Shown in pieces: positions 49,488-58,035 of a DNA stretch of 64,000 nt. Made by a program: the position numbers and the translations under genes. The stretch's first letter is position 1. Each line of letters opens with the position of its first letter. Origin of the DNA: Curtobacterium flaccumfaciens (GTDB lineage Bacteria > Actinomycetota > Actinomycetes > Actinomycetales > Microbacteriaceae); assembly GCF_004361695.1 (NCBI RefSeq), contig NZ_SNVW01000006.1, forward strand, positions 124,001-188,000. The letters run 5' to 3'. Under the pieces are notes generated by a model. The model made no database searches. It saw only the letters and a list, made by a program, of their open reading frames with translations, and had not been told where the DNA came from.

Positions 49488-52400
49488 CTACGCCAGCACC
49501 ACGCTCCACGAGAACGCCTGCGGCCACAGCTGGTGCTCGGGCAGGACGTCGAGCCCGCACGCCCGCGACCCCAGCCCGTGCTGCGCCGCGTCGAGGTACA
49601 GGTACAGGTGCTCCGACGCCGGCAGCTCGTACGGGTGCCCGGCGCGGCCGATCTGCTGCGCCGTCCACGGCGACAGGGCGAACCCCGCACGGTGCGACCC
49701 CACGGTCGACACCGTGAACGGCCCCACCGTCAGCGAACGGAGCCCCGGACGGTGCCCGGTCTCCTGCGGCCGCGAGTAGTTCGCGTGCAGCAGCGACACC
49801 GGGGAACCGAAGCGCCCGACGTGTGCCGCGTGCGACGAGTCCGCGTACGACTCGAGCGGTCCGGTCCCGAACCACTCCACGGCGGCGTCCTCGGCGACGA
49901 GCGACCCGGGCAGGTCGAACCGCACGCCGATCCGCGGCCAGGTGACGTCCCACGCGCCGAAGGGCACGGCGTCGGTCTGCAGCAGCAGCCCGGAGTCGGT
50001 CAGTGTCCAGCGGTGCGTGACGTCGAGACCCCAGCCGCTGTTCGCCGCCGCGACGCGCACGCGCTGCTCCAGCCCGTGCGTCGTCCGTGACACCGACACG
50101 AGCCGGTGCGTCAGCCGGTCGAGCCCGCGGGCCTCCCACTTCGACGCCGACGACGGCGCGTTCGGGTCGCCGACGCCGTGCGTGAGCACCGGGTCCGCGG
50201 TCTCGTAGCCGCCCTGGGACGCTCCACGGTCGTTGTCGGTCGGCGCGCGCCACAGCTCGAGTCGGGGGCCGTCGACCTGCTGCCCCTTCCAGGACACCAG
50301 GTCCCCGCGGGCGCTGAAGGTCCCGTCGCCGAGACGGTCGCCGTCCCAGCCCGCACCGGAGGCCCGTGGGGCCTCCGCCGGCCGGCTCGCGACGAGCGAT
50401 TGGGTGCGTGCGACGACGTGGCCGGTGTCCGCCCAGGCCGTCGGCCCGGCGAGCTCCGCGACGACGTCGAACCACAGTTCGTCGCCCGGGGCGAGCTCGG
50501 TGGTCGCTGCCTCGAGCACGGCGTCGGGGACCGGGATCGTGGCGGACTCGCGGGCCGCGACGACACCGGGGGCGAAGCGGCCCTCCTGCTCGACGACGCC
50601 GTTCCGCGAGAGCGTCCAGTGGAACCGGAGTCCGGCGGTCGACGCGGAGTGGAAGCGGTTCTCGACGAGCACGGTGCGGTCCGACACGGCGAACCGGATC
50701 GGTGCCACGACGGCCGCGAACTCGGCGAGCCCCGGCGTCGGGGTGTCGTCGGGCAGCACGAGGCCGTCCATCACGAAGTTCCCGTCGTGCACGACCTCGT
50801 GGAAGTCGCCGCCGTAGGCGTAGTACGGCTCACCGGATGCCGTGTGCGCGAGGAGCCCGTGGTCCCGCCACTCCCACACGAACCCGCCGTGCAGGCGCGG
50901 GTAGCGGTCGACCAGGGCCTCGTACTCGGCGATCTGCCCCGGGCCGTTGCCCATCGCGTGCACGTACTCGCAGTGGATGAACGGCTTGGAGCGCTGCCGC
51001 GCGGCCTCGGCCGGGCCGCAGCCGAGCAGGGACGTGGCGGGGCCGCCGCCGATCGACTCGGTCTCCTGCAGGCTCGGGTACATCCGCGAGTACACGTCGG
51101 TGTACTCGCCCGTGTAGTCGCCCTCGTAGTGGACGGGTCGCTCGTCGTCGCGGTCGTGCACCCACTGCGCCATCGCTGCCAGGTTCCGGCCGGTGCCGGA
51201 CTCGTTGCCGAGCGACCACATCACGATCGACGCGTGGTTCTTGTCCCGCTCGACCGTCCGTGCGATGCGGTCGAGGTACGCCTCGCGCCACGCGGGGTCG
51301 TCGGACGGGTTGCCCTGCCAGTCGAGGAACACGAACCCGTGCGTCTCGAGGTCGCACTCCAGGATCACCCAGAACCCGAGCTCGTCGGCGAGGTCGAGGA
51401 CGCGGGGGTGCGGCGGGTAGTGCGAGGTGCGGATGGCGTTGACGTTGTGCCGCTTCATGAGCGCCATGTCCGCGCGTGCGTGGGCTTCGTCGAACACCCG
51501 GCCGCGCTCGGGGTGGGTCTCGTGCCGGTTGACGCCGTGGAACACGACGCGCTCGCCGTTGACCAGGAACCGGTCACCCTCGATCGAGACCGTGCGGAAG
51601 CCGAGCCGGAGCGACACCGTCTCGCCGCCCTCGGCCCCGCCGGCCGCCGCGCCCGTGGACAGCGTCGCGTCGTACAGCTTCGGGAGCTCCGCGCTCCACG
51701 GTTCGACGCCCTCGACCTCGATCGGCGCGACGTCGTCGGCCGTGTGCCACACGACGGACACCCCGAGGTCGGGGACGGCGAACCGGACGGGGAACACCGC
51801 GTCGAGCGTCGGGAACGAGATCGTGCCGGTACCCGTCGACGGGCGCCCGGACGCGGCGGTGCCCGCCTGTGTACCGCGTGCAGAACGAACCGTGCTCGCA
51901 GGCTCGCCCGGCGCTGGCGCCGCGGCGTCGCTGGCGCGCCGCCCTGATGCGAAGCGCGCGCGGACGAACACGTCGTCGACGGGGGCCGTGGGTCGGGCGA
52001 GCAAGGTGACGTCGCGGAAGATGCCGGGCAGCCACCACTGGTCCTGGTCCTCCAGGTAGGACGCCGCCGACCACTGGTGCACCCGCACCCGGACCTCGTT
52101 CGCGCCCGGCCGCAGCAGGGACGTGACGTCGAACTCGGTCGCCAACCGTGACCCGGTCGCCCAGCCCAGTTCCGAACCGTTCACCCACACCCGGAAGTGC
52201 GACTCCACCCCGTCGAACCGGAGCAGCACCCTGGCCGCCGCGCCGAAGGTGCTCGGCAGGTCGAACGTGCGGCGGTAGTCGCCCGTCGGGTTCTCCTCCG
52301 GCGGGTGCGGCGGGTCGATCGGGAACGGGTACTGCAGGTTCGTGTAGCTCGGCGCCCCGTGGCCGTGCAGGACCCAGTGCGCCGGCACGGGGATGGTGCC

Positions 52401-52565
52401 CCACTCGTCCTCCGGCCCCGGCAGCGGCACGTCCGCGACCGGGGACCACCGGAAGTCCCACTCCCCGTTCAGCGACAGGGACGGAGCGTCGGTGTGCAAC
52501 CAGGCCCGAGGGGCGAGCCGGGTGTCCGAGCCCGGGGCAGGAGTGACGAGTGCGGCGATGGTCAA
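49488..52565 (-). CDS. lacZ: Beta-galactosidase, GH2 (LacZ type)
   Basis: Hydrolyses lactose and other beta-galactosides in the cytosol. It has 1025 residues, the full LacZ length with sugar-binding, Ig-like, TIM-barrel and C-terminal beta-sandwich parts. The acid/base Glu lies in MWSLGNESGTG near residue 450 and the nucleophile Glu in FIHCEYVHAMGN near 530. A Gly/Ala/Ser-rich insertion occurs around 215-245. TTG at 52565 overlaps the permease stop (TTGA), coupling translation. It is the last gene of binding protein-permease-permease-lacZ, a galactoside uptake and cleavage operon. Confidence 0.95.
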   Translation of the reverse strand: MTIAALVTPAPGSDTRLAPRAWLHTDAPSLSLNGEWDFRWSPVADVPLPGPEDEWGTIPVPAHWVLHGHGAPSYTNLQYPFPIDPPHPPEENPTGDYRRTFDLPSTFGAAARVLLRFDGVESHFRVWVNGSELGWATGSRLATEFDVTSLLRPGANEVRVRVHQWSAASYLEDQDQWWLPGIFRDVTLLARPTAPVDDVFVRARFASGRRASDAAAPAPGEPASTVRSARGTQAGTAASGRPSTGTGTISFPTLDAVFPVRFAVPDLGVSVVWHTADDVAPIEVEGVEPWSAELPKLYDATLSTGAAAGGAEGGETVSLRLGFRTVSIEGDRFLVNGERVVFHGVNRHETHPERGRVFDEAHARADMALMKRHNVNAIRTSHYPPHPRVLDLADELGFWVILECDLETHGFVFLDWQGNPSDDPAWREAYLDRIARTVERDKNHASIVMWSLGNESGTGRNLAAMAQWVHDRDDERPVHYEGDYTGEYTDVYSRMYPSLQETESIGGGPATSLLGCGPAEAARQRSKPFIHCEYVHAMGNGPGQIAEYEALVDRYPRLHGGFVWEWRDHGLLAHTASGEPYYAYGGDFHEVVHDGNFVMDGLVLPDDTPTPGLAEFAAVVAPIRFAVSDRTVLVENRFHSASTAGLRFHWTLSRNGVVEQEGRFAPGVVAARESATIPVPDAVLEAATTELAPGDELWFDVVAELAGPTAWADTGHVVARTQSLVASRPAEAPRASGAGWDGDRLGDGTFSARGDLVSWKGQQVDGPRLELWRAPTDNDRGASQGGYETADPVLTHGVGDPNAPSSASKWEARGLDRLTHRLVSVSRTTHGLEQRVRVAAANSGWGLDVTHRWTLTDSGLLLQTDAVPFGAWDVTWPRIGVRFDLPGSLVAEDAAVEWFGTGPLESYADSSHAAHVGRFGSPVSLLHANYSRPQETGHRPGLRSLTVGPFTVSTVGSHRAGFALSPWTAQQIGRAGHPYELPASEHLYLYLDAAQHGLGSRACGLDVLPEHQLWPQAFSWSVVLA

Positions 52566-53497
52566 CCCTTGACCGATCCTTCCGTGAGGCCTCCGCGCCA
52601 GAAGCGCTGGAGGACGATGATGGCGATGACGAGCGGGATGACCGAGACGAGCACCCCGCCGGTGGTGAGCTGGTAGAACTCCGGCAGCCGGTCCACCTGG
52701 GACCGCCAGTTGTTGAGTCCCAGTGTGATCGGGTACAGCTTCTGGTCTGCCAGCATGATGAGCGGCAGGAAGAAGTTGTTCCAGATGCCGACGACCTGGA
52801 ACAGGAACACCGTCACCAGTGCGGGCGTCATCTGCCGGAGCACGATGGTGTGGAAGATCCGGAGCTCTCCGGCCCCGTCGATGCGGGCCTGCTCGAGGAG
52901 CGCCGTGTCCACCGACGCCGCCGCGTACACCCGGCAGAGGAACAGGCCGAACGGCGAGACGAGGCTCGGGATGAGCACGCTCCAGTACGTGTCGGTCAGC
53001 CCCATCGTCGAGAACAGCAGGAACAGCGGCAGTGCCGTCGCGGTCCCCGGCACGAGCACGCCGCCGAGGATCGTGCCGAACACGAGCTGCCGACCGCGGA
53101 ACTCGTACTTCGCGAGCGCGTAGCCGCCGGCCGCGGCGAAGTACGTCGCCAGGACCGCGCCGACACCCGAGTACAGGATGCTGTTCGCGATCCAGCGGAC
53201 GAAGATCCCGCCGTCGTACGTGAACACCTGCTGGATGTTGCTGAACAGGGCGAAGTCGCCGCCGAACCAGAACCCGTTCGTCGCGAACAGGGCCCCGGTG
53301 GTCTTCGTCGCGGCGATGACGACCCAGTAGAGCGGGACGAGGAAGTAGATCGCGACGATCACGAGGATGCCGGTGACGACGATCTGGGACTTTCCGGAGC
53401 GGTCGAGCTTCCGGCGCTGGTGCGCTCCGATCGACGTGGTGTCGACGGGGACGGCGGTCTTCGCGCTCGCTGGCGCTTCGATGGCTTCGCTGGTCAT
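52562..53497 (-). CDS. Sugar ABC transporter permease (MalG type)
   Basis: A 311-residue inner-membrane permease with six helices after a hydrophilic N-terminus. The EAA loop reads EQARIDGAGELRIFHTIVLR near residue 220. LVPLYWVVIAATK near 55 is the usual MalG start. Coupled to both neighbours by ATGA and TTGA overlaps. Together with the upstream MalF-type protein it forms the galactoside channel; the ATPase is not encoded here and is probably a shared MsmK-type subunit elsewhere. Confidence 0.92.
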   Translation of the reverse strand: MTSEAIEAPASAKTAVPVDTTSIGAHQRRKLDRSGKSQIVVTGILVIVAIYFLVPLYWVVIAATKTTGALFATNGFWFGGDFALFSNIQQVFTYDGGIFVRWIANSILYSGVGAVLATYFAAAGGYALAKYEFRGRQLVFGTILGGVLVPGTATALPLFLLFSTMGLTDTYWSVLIPSLVSPFGLFLCRVYAAASVDTALLEQARIDGAGELRIFHTIVLRQMTPALVTVFLFQVVGIWNNFFLPLIMLADQKLYPITLGLNNWRSQVDRLPEFYQLTTGGVLVSVIPLVIAIIVLQRFWRGGLTEGSVKG

Positions 53498-54594
53498 GCG
53501 TCCGCCCCCTTCGTTCCGTTCTGCAGACCGGACGGGCCCTGGAGGCCCGGTGCGGCTTGGGTGGTGACCACCTGTCGGGCGGACACGCGCGTCCGGAGCG
53601 CGCGCTGCGCCTCCAGGCCGTCTCGCCTCGCCCGCTTGCGGTTGTCCCGTTCGTCCTTCGGCGGACGGTTCGTCAACGCGAGGAACGCGAACGACAGGAT
53701 GAACGCGGCCAGCGCGATGATGACGGCCTGCGCGCTCGCGACGCCGTACTCGTTGAACGCGAACGCGTTCGTGTAGGCGGCGTAGTTCGGCGTGTACTCG
53801 GAGTCGATGGCGGGGGCCACCGTGGACAGGATCTGCGGCTCCGCGAAGAGCTGCAGCGTGCCGATGATCGAGAAGACCGTCGTGAGCACCAGGGCCGGCG
53901 CGATGAGCGGGATCTGGATCCGCCACGCGACCTGGAACGCGTTCGCGCCGTCCACCTTCGCGGCCTCGTAGACCTCGCCGGGGATCGACTTCAGCTGCGC
54001 CACGATGATGAGCATGTTGTAGCCGGTGTAGGTCCACGTGACGATGTTCGCGATCGACCACAGCACGCTGTTCGCGCCGAGGAAGTCCGGCTGCAACCCG
54101 ATCGCCTGCAGCATCGACACGATCGGCGACAGCCCCGGCACGTACAGGAACGACCAGAGGATCGTCGCGATGACCCCGGGGACGCCGTACGGCATGAAGT
54201 AGACCGCACGGAAGAAGCCCGGCCAGCGGGCGCTCGCCGACTCGAGGAGCAGCGCGAGGATCGTGCACGCGATGATCATCACCGGGACCTGCACGACACC
54301 GAAGAGCAGCATCCGGCCGATCGAGGCGACGAAGCCGGTGTCGTTGAGCGCGGTGATGTAGTTGTCGAAGCCGGCGAACCGGCCGGTGACCCCGTCCTCG
54401 CCGAACAGCCCCTTCCGGTCCACGGTCGTGAACGACTGGAACAGGGCGCTGATGATCGGGATGATGAACGTCAGCACGAACAGGGCCAGGAACGGGGCGA
54501 GGAGCATCCACGGCGCACGCTTCTGCGCGACCGTGGCCTTCGTGCTCGTGCGGAACCCGGGCTTCGTGCTGGTCGTGCTCGTCTGCTGGCTCAT
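53494..54594 (-). CDS. Sugar ABC transporter permease (MalF type) with repeat-derived C-terminal tail
   Basis: A 366-residue permease with six helices; EAA loop EAAKVDGANAFQVAWRIQIP near residue 195. Normal members end soon after the last helix (FAFLALTNRPPKDERDNRK here). This one continues for about 45 residues, and the DNA encoding that tail (53531-53622) carries inverted arms of the CCTGGAGGC palindrome family. The tail is hydrophilic and likely non-essential. ATGA overlaps with the flanking genes. Confidence 0.9.
   Translation of the reverse strand: MSQQTSTTSTKPGFRTSTKATVAQKRAPWMLLAPFLALFVLTFIIPIISALFQSFTTVDRKGLFGEDGVTGRFAGFDNYITALNDTGFVASIGRMLLFGVVQVPVMIIACTILALLLESASARWPGFFRAVYFMPYGVPGVIATILWSFLYVPGLSPIVSMLQAIGLQPDFLGANSVLWSIANIVTWTYTGYNMLIIVAQLKSIPGEVYEAAKVDGANAFQVAWRIQIPLIAPALVLTTVFSIIGTLQLFAEPQILSTVAPAIDSEYTPNYAAYTNAFAFNEYGVASAQAVIIALAAFILSFAFLALTNRPPKDERDNRKRARRDGLEAQRALRTRVSARQVVTTQAAPGLQGPSGLQNGTKGADA
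53531..53622. repeat. Palindrome-family element within permease coding sequence
   Basis: Left arm GACGGGCCCTGGAGGCCCGG and right arm ending CGCCTCCAGGCCGTC are inverted copies separated by about 55 bp. The element occupies the 3' coding end of the MalF-type gene and is read through in frame. Confidence 0.6.
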
Positions 54595-55955
54595 CGTGCC
54601 GTCCTGACGCTGAGGCCCTTGTCCTTGAAGGACTGGACGATCTCCTTCTGGGCGAGCTCCACCGCGTCGGTGAGCTTCAGACCGCTCGTGAGCTTGCGCC
54701 GGAACTGGTTCTGCAGGCTCGTGAACGCCGACTGCGTCACCGGCGACCACGACCAGTCGATGTTCTGCTCCTTCGCAGCGGGGACGAAGACGTCCTCGTT
54801 GTAGTTCTGGCCGGAGAACCACTTCGACGGCTGCTCGCGCTGCTTGCCGATGTAGTCCTTCGCCGGAGACCACCCGATGCCGCAGTACTTGATCATCGCG
54901 TCGATGCCCGCCTTCGAGGTGGTCATCCAGGTGATGAACTCGAGCGCCTCCTTCGGGTGCTGCGAGTTCGCGAGCACCGCGGCCGTCGACCCGCCGATCG
55001 CACTCGACCCGAAGCCCGTGTCGCCCCACTTCTGCATCGGCGCGACCTTCCACTTGCCCTCGCCGCCCTGCACCGACTCGATGAGGGCGTCACCCCAGCT
55101 CGCGCTCGTGACGGCCGCGATCTTGCCGCTCGCCGCCGAGGCGTACCAGCCGGGGGAGTACGCGCCGGCGCTGGTGTCGACGAGCTTGTCGTCGATCACG
55201 CCGTCGAAGAACTCCGCGACCATCATGGTCTTGTCGTCGGTCATGTCCACGACCCACTCGTCACCGTCGACCTTGAACCAGCGGGCGCCGGCCTGCTGGG
55301 CGTACGCGGCGAACGGCGAGGCGTCCGCGACGGGGAACACCTCGAGGTAGTTCTGCGGCCCGGTCTTCCGAACCTTGTCGGCGAGCTCGCGCCACTCGTC
55401 CCACGTCGCGGGCGGTTCGCCACCGGCCTGCTCGAGCAGTGCCGTCTGGTAGTAGAAGCCCATCGGGCCGGTGTCCTGCGGGATGCCGTAGACGCCGTCG
55501 ACGAACGAGACCTGCGCCCACGCTGCGTCGTCGTACTTCGCCTGCCAGTCCTTAGCGCCGTAGCGGGCGAGGTCGACCAGGCCGTTCGCGAGCATGAACT
55601 CCGGGATCTGCCGGAGCTCGACCTGCCCGATGTCGGGGCCACCGCCGGCCGCCAGCGCGGAGTACATCTTCTGGTAGCCGCCGCTGTTGCCGCCGGGGAT
55701 CCAGTTCGCGTTCACCTGGATGTCGGGGTGCGAGGCGTTCCAGACGTCGCAGACCTTCTGCAGGTCCTTGAGCCAGGCCCAGTAGGTCAGGGTGACCTTC
55801 TGGCCGCTCGCGGCGGCGGGGATGACCGCCGCCTTGTTCACGTTCGTCGAGCCGGGGACCGCGCATCCGGCGAGCAGGCCGGTGGCGGCCGCTCCGATCC
55901 CGAATCCGAACAGCTGTCGTCTCGTGAGTGGTCGTCGTGGGGTCGATGGCGTCAT
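54591..55955 (-). CDS. Sugar ABC transporter substrate-binding lipoprotein
   Basis: Extracytoplasmic receptor of the galactoside importer, 454 residues. The N-terminus is RRPLTRRQLFGFGIGAAA followed by the lipobox LLAGC near residue 32; the twin Arg suggests Tat export. KVTLTYWAWLKDLQKVCDVW and SGKIAAVTSASWGDAL are typical of family-1 (MalE-like) receptors. ATG 55955 follows GAGGTG; a longer frame upstream lacks a ribosome site. First gene of the operon ending in lacZ. Confidence 0.9.
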   Translation of the reverse strand: MTPSTPRRPLTRRQLFGFGIGAAATGLLAGCAVPGSTNVNKAAVIPAAASGQKVTLTYWAWLKDLQKVCDVWNASHPDIQVNANWIPGGNSGGYQKMYSALAAGGGPDIGQVELRQIPEFMLANGLVDLARYGAKDWQAKYDDAAWAQVSFVDGVYGIPQDTGPMGFYYQTALLEQAGGEPPATWDEWRELADKVRKTGPQNYLEVFPVADASPFAAYAQQAGARWFKVDGDEWVVDMTDDKTMMVAEFFDGVIDDKLVDTSAGAYSPGWYASAASGKIAAVTSASWGDALIESVQGGEGKWKVAPMQKWGDTGFGSSAIGGSTAAVLANSQHPKEALEFITWMTTSKAGIDAMIKYCGIGWSPAKDYIGKQREQPSKWFSGQNYNEDVFVPAAKEQNIDWSWSPVTQSAFTSLQNQFRRKLTSGLKLTDAVELAQKEIVQSFKDKGLSVRTAR

Positions 55956-56029
55956 TGCCTGCACCTCGGTTCGTCGTCGAGCGGGGTTGCACTCACCCAA
56001 CCACAAAACCGAGCGGTGGTGCAGTTTCG

Positions 56030-56043
56030 TCACGGCACCGTGA
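56030..56043. promoter_or_regulatory. Palindrome in the divergent promoter region of the galactoside operon
   Basis: TCACGG-CA-CCGTGA, followed by a partial repeat CGGTACGGTGA, lies between the divergent binding-protein and secreted-protein genes. Possible operator; no cognate regulator is adjacent. Confidence 0.35.
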
Positions 56044-56075
56044 CGGTACGGTGAAGTTCCACATATCGAAAGGCA

Positions 56076-56600
56076 ATGATGCTCTTCTCATCCGTACGAA
56101 CCGCTGCCCTCGCGCTCACCGCGGTCACGGCGACGGTGCTCCTCGCGGCAGCCCCGGCCGCTGCCGGCCCCATCGGCGACATCGGTGGATCGGTCGGCCC
56201 CGCCCCGACGGACCGCATCGCCTCCTGCTCAAGCGGGAACTTCGTCGGTGAGCTCGCGTACACGTCGGACAACCGGAACGCGTACTCGTTCTCGCCGTCC
56301 CGGTACCGGATCACCAAGCACAACGGCCAGTCCGGCGGGAGCAAGGCGAACATCAGCACCCGGACCCTGCAGGCGTCGCTCGACGGCCGCGGGCAGATGG
56401 TGTCGAACGAGTGGTGGTCGTCTGCCGACGCGATGGTGCAGGACGGCCACTGGCACACCATCGACCCTCGGTCGAACCGCTGGACGAACGCACTCCCCGC
56501 CGGCCACGGGGTCCAGGGGCAGGCGCGTTTCGTCTTCGACACCTCGGGGTGGGACCCGGCGTGCACGGCAACGTGGTCCGGCACGGTCGTGTACTCCTGA
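56076..56600 (+). CDS. Secreted protein of unknown function
   Basis: A 174-residue exported protein. The signal peptide (ALALTAVTATVLLAAAPAAA) is cleaved near residue 30. The mature part is small, polar and rich in Ser, Asn, Trp (SNEWWSSADAMVQDGHWHTI), with two cysteines (ASCSSG; DPACTA) that could form a disulfide. ATG 56076 follows AAAGG. I do not recognise the family; no hydrolase motif is visible. Divergent from the galactoside operon and followed by a convergent acyltransferase. Confidence 0.75.
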   Translation: MMLFSSVRTAALALTAVTATVLLAAAPAAAGPIGDIGGSVGPAPTDRIASCSSGNFVGELAYTSDNRNAYSFSPSRYRITKHNGQSGGSKANISTRTLQASLDGRGQMVSNEWWSSADAMVQDGHWHTIDPRSNRWTNALPAGHGVQGQARFVFDTSGWDPACTATWSGTVVYS

Positions 56601-56720
56601 CCTGCTGCCGGTGGCTGCCCGGGAACGGGACGGCCACCGGCGGTTCGTGGTGCGGGCGTGCGGGCGTGGGGGCGACGGCGGGCGTTCCGCCGTGTCCGAC
56701 GTGAGCGTCGGGGCGCGTGA

Positions 56721-57809
56721 TCAGTTCGCGACCACTCGGGACGTCGCCCATCGGGGCGGGGCGAACAGCCAGCCGAGGCCGATCCGTGGCGCGACCGACG
56801 CGAGCACGAGCGGAACGACCACCCCGAGTACCCAGGCTGCGACGAACACGGCCTCCGGCTGCACACCGAGCGCCTGCAGTGTGATCCGGGTCCCCGCGAC
56901 GACGACGATGTGCGCGGTGAACACGACCACGGTCCGTCGCCCGATCCACGCGAGCAGGTCGCCGACCCGCGGGATCCGTGCGAGCAGGACGGCGCCGGCA
57001 CAGAGCGCGAGCACGCCCGCACAGGTCGCGACGAGACTGACCACCCGGAGGTCGAACGGAAGTGAGGAACGGTCGGTCGGGCCGACGATCCCGATGGTCC
57101 CGCACCACACGGCCACTGCACCAGTGACCAGTCCGAGGCCGGCCCACGCCGGTGTCGGGAGTCGGAGGACGTGTCGCGCGCCGGGCAGCCCGAGGACCGC
57201 GCCGACGGCCACGAAGAACGAGAGGGCAAGGTACTGAGCACCCAGCACCGGCGGGACCCAGCCCCAGGTGACGATCGCGAGCGCGGCCAGCAGGGCGAGC
57301 CCGGCGGCCGTCCAGCCGACGACGGCTCGGTGGCCGTGACGACTCCGTCGCGCGAAGTGGCGCGGCGCGACGAGCACTGCGACCGTGAGGACGGTTCCGA
57401 CCCAGAGGGCGGGGAGGAAGTACAGCTGAGCAGGCGGGGTCCAGATGGCCAGGGAGGCGAGGGTCGTCGGGGTGTTCCGGAGCGGATCCGTGGCGAGGCC
57501 GACCGCGCTCTGAATGGTCCACCAGACCACGTAGAGCCATCCGAAGAGGACCGCTCGTTCACGGATGAGTCGCAGTGCGCCTCGTCGTGCGAGCGACCCG
57601 GGGATGAAGAGGCCCGCGATGAAGGCGATCGCTGCGACCCTCGGGACGTGTGTGATCTCGTACGCGGTGACCAATCCGTGGTCCTCAGGGAGCGCGCCGG
57701 ATTCGAGGAGCCCGAGAACGGCGTGCGCGCCCACGACCATGATGACGGCGACCCCGCGTGCGGCGTCGACCTCGATGAGGCGCCGTTGCGAAGTAATATT
57801 ACGCGTCAT
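56721..57809 (-). CDS. Acyltransferase-3 family membrane protein
   Basis: A 362-residue protein with about ten helices, family of OafA/OpgC-type O-acyltransferases. RLIEVDAARGVAVIMVVGAH near residue 10 is the typical start with the key His (VGAH); RRTVVVFTAHIVVV near 295 is the late-helix pattern. It acylates an envelope or extracellular glycan. ATG 57809 lies in unusually AT-rich DNA (GTAATATTAC palindrome just inside, TATATT 7 nt upstream), so it is probably leaderless; the patch may mark acquired DNA. Confidence 0.8.
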   Translation of the reverse strand: MTRNITSQRRLIEVDAARGVAVIMVVGAHAVLGLLESGALPEDHGLVTAYEITHVPRVAAIAFIAGLFIPGSLARRGALRLIRERAVLFGWLYVVWWTIQSAVGLATDPLRNTPTTLASLAIWTPPAQLYFLPALWVGTVLTVAVLVAPRHFARRSRHGHRAVVGWTAAGLALLAALAIVTWGWVPPVLGAQYLALSFFVAVGAVLGLPGARHVLRLPTPAWAGLGLVTGAVAVWCGTIGIVGPTDRSSLPFDLRVVSLVATCAGVLALCAGAVLLARIPRVGDLLAWIGRRTVVVFTAHIVVVAGTRITLQALGVQPEAVFVAAWVLGVVVPLVLASVAPRIGLGWLFAPPRWATSRVVAN

Positions 57810-58035
57810 GAATACCAATATATCCCCGGGAGGCGCTCCGAGCAATGCGCTCGGCAGACGATGCGTGAGACCACGGCGCTGCAGCACGACCTCGTCCGGG
57901 CGGCTTCGTGTGCGTCCGGACTCGCTGGGCGTTCGCTCCGCGCCGCGGACACCGCCGCGCGGACGGGTGGAGTGTGGGCGCACACGAAACGTCGGGGTCC
58001 GTGACAGCCCCGGCGACCGTCCGAGAGGAGCTGCC

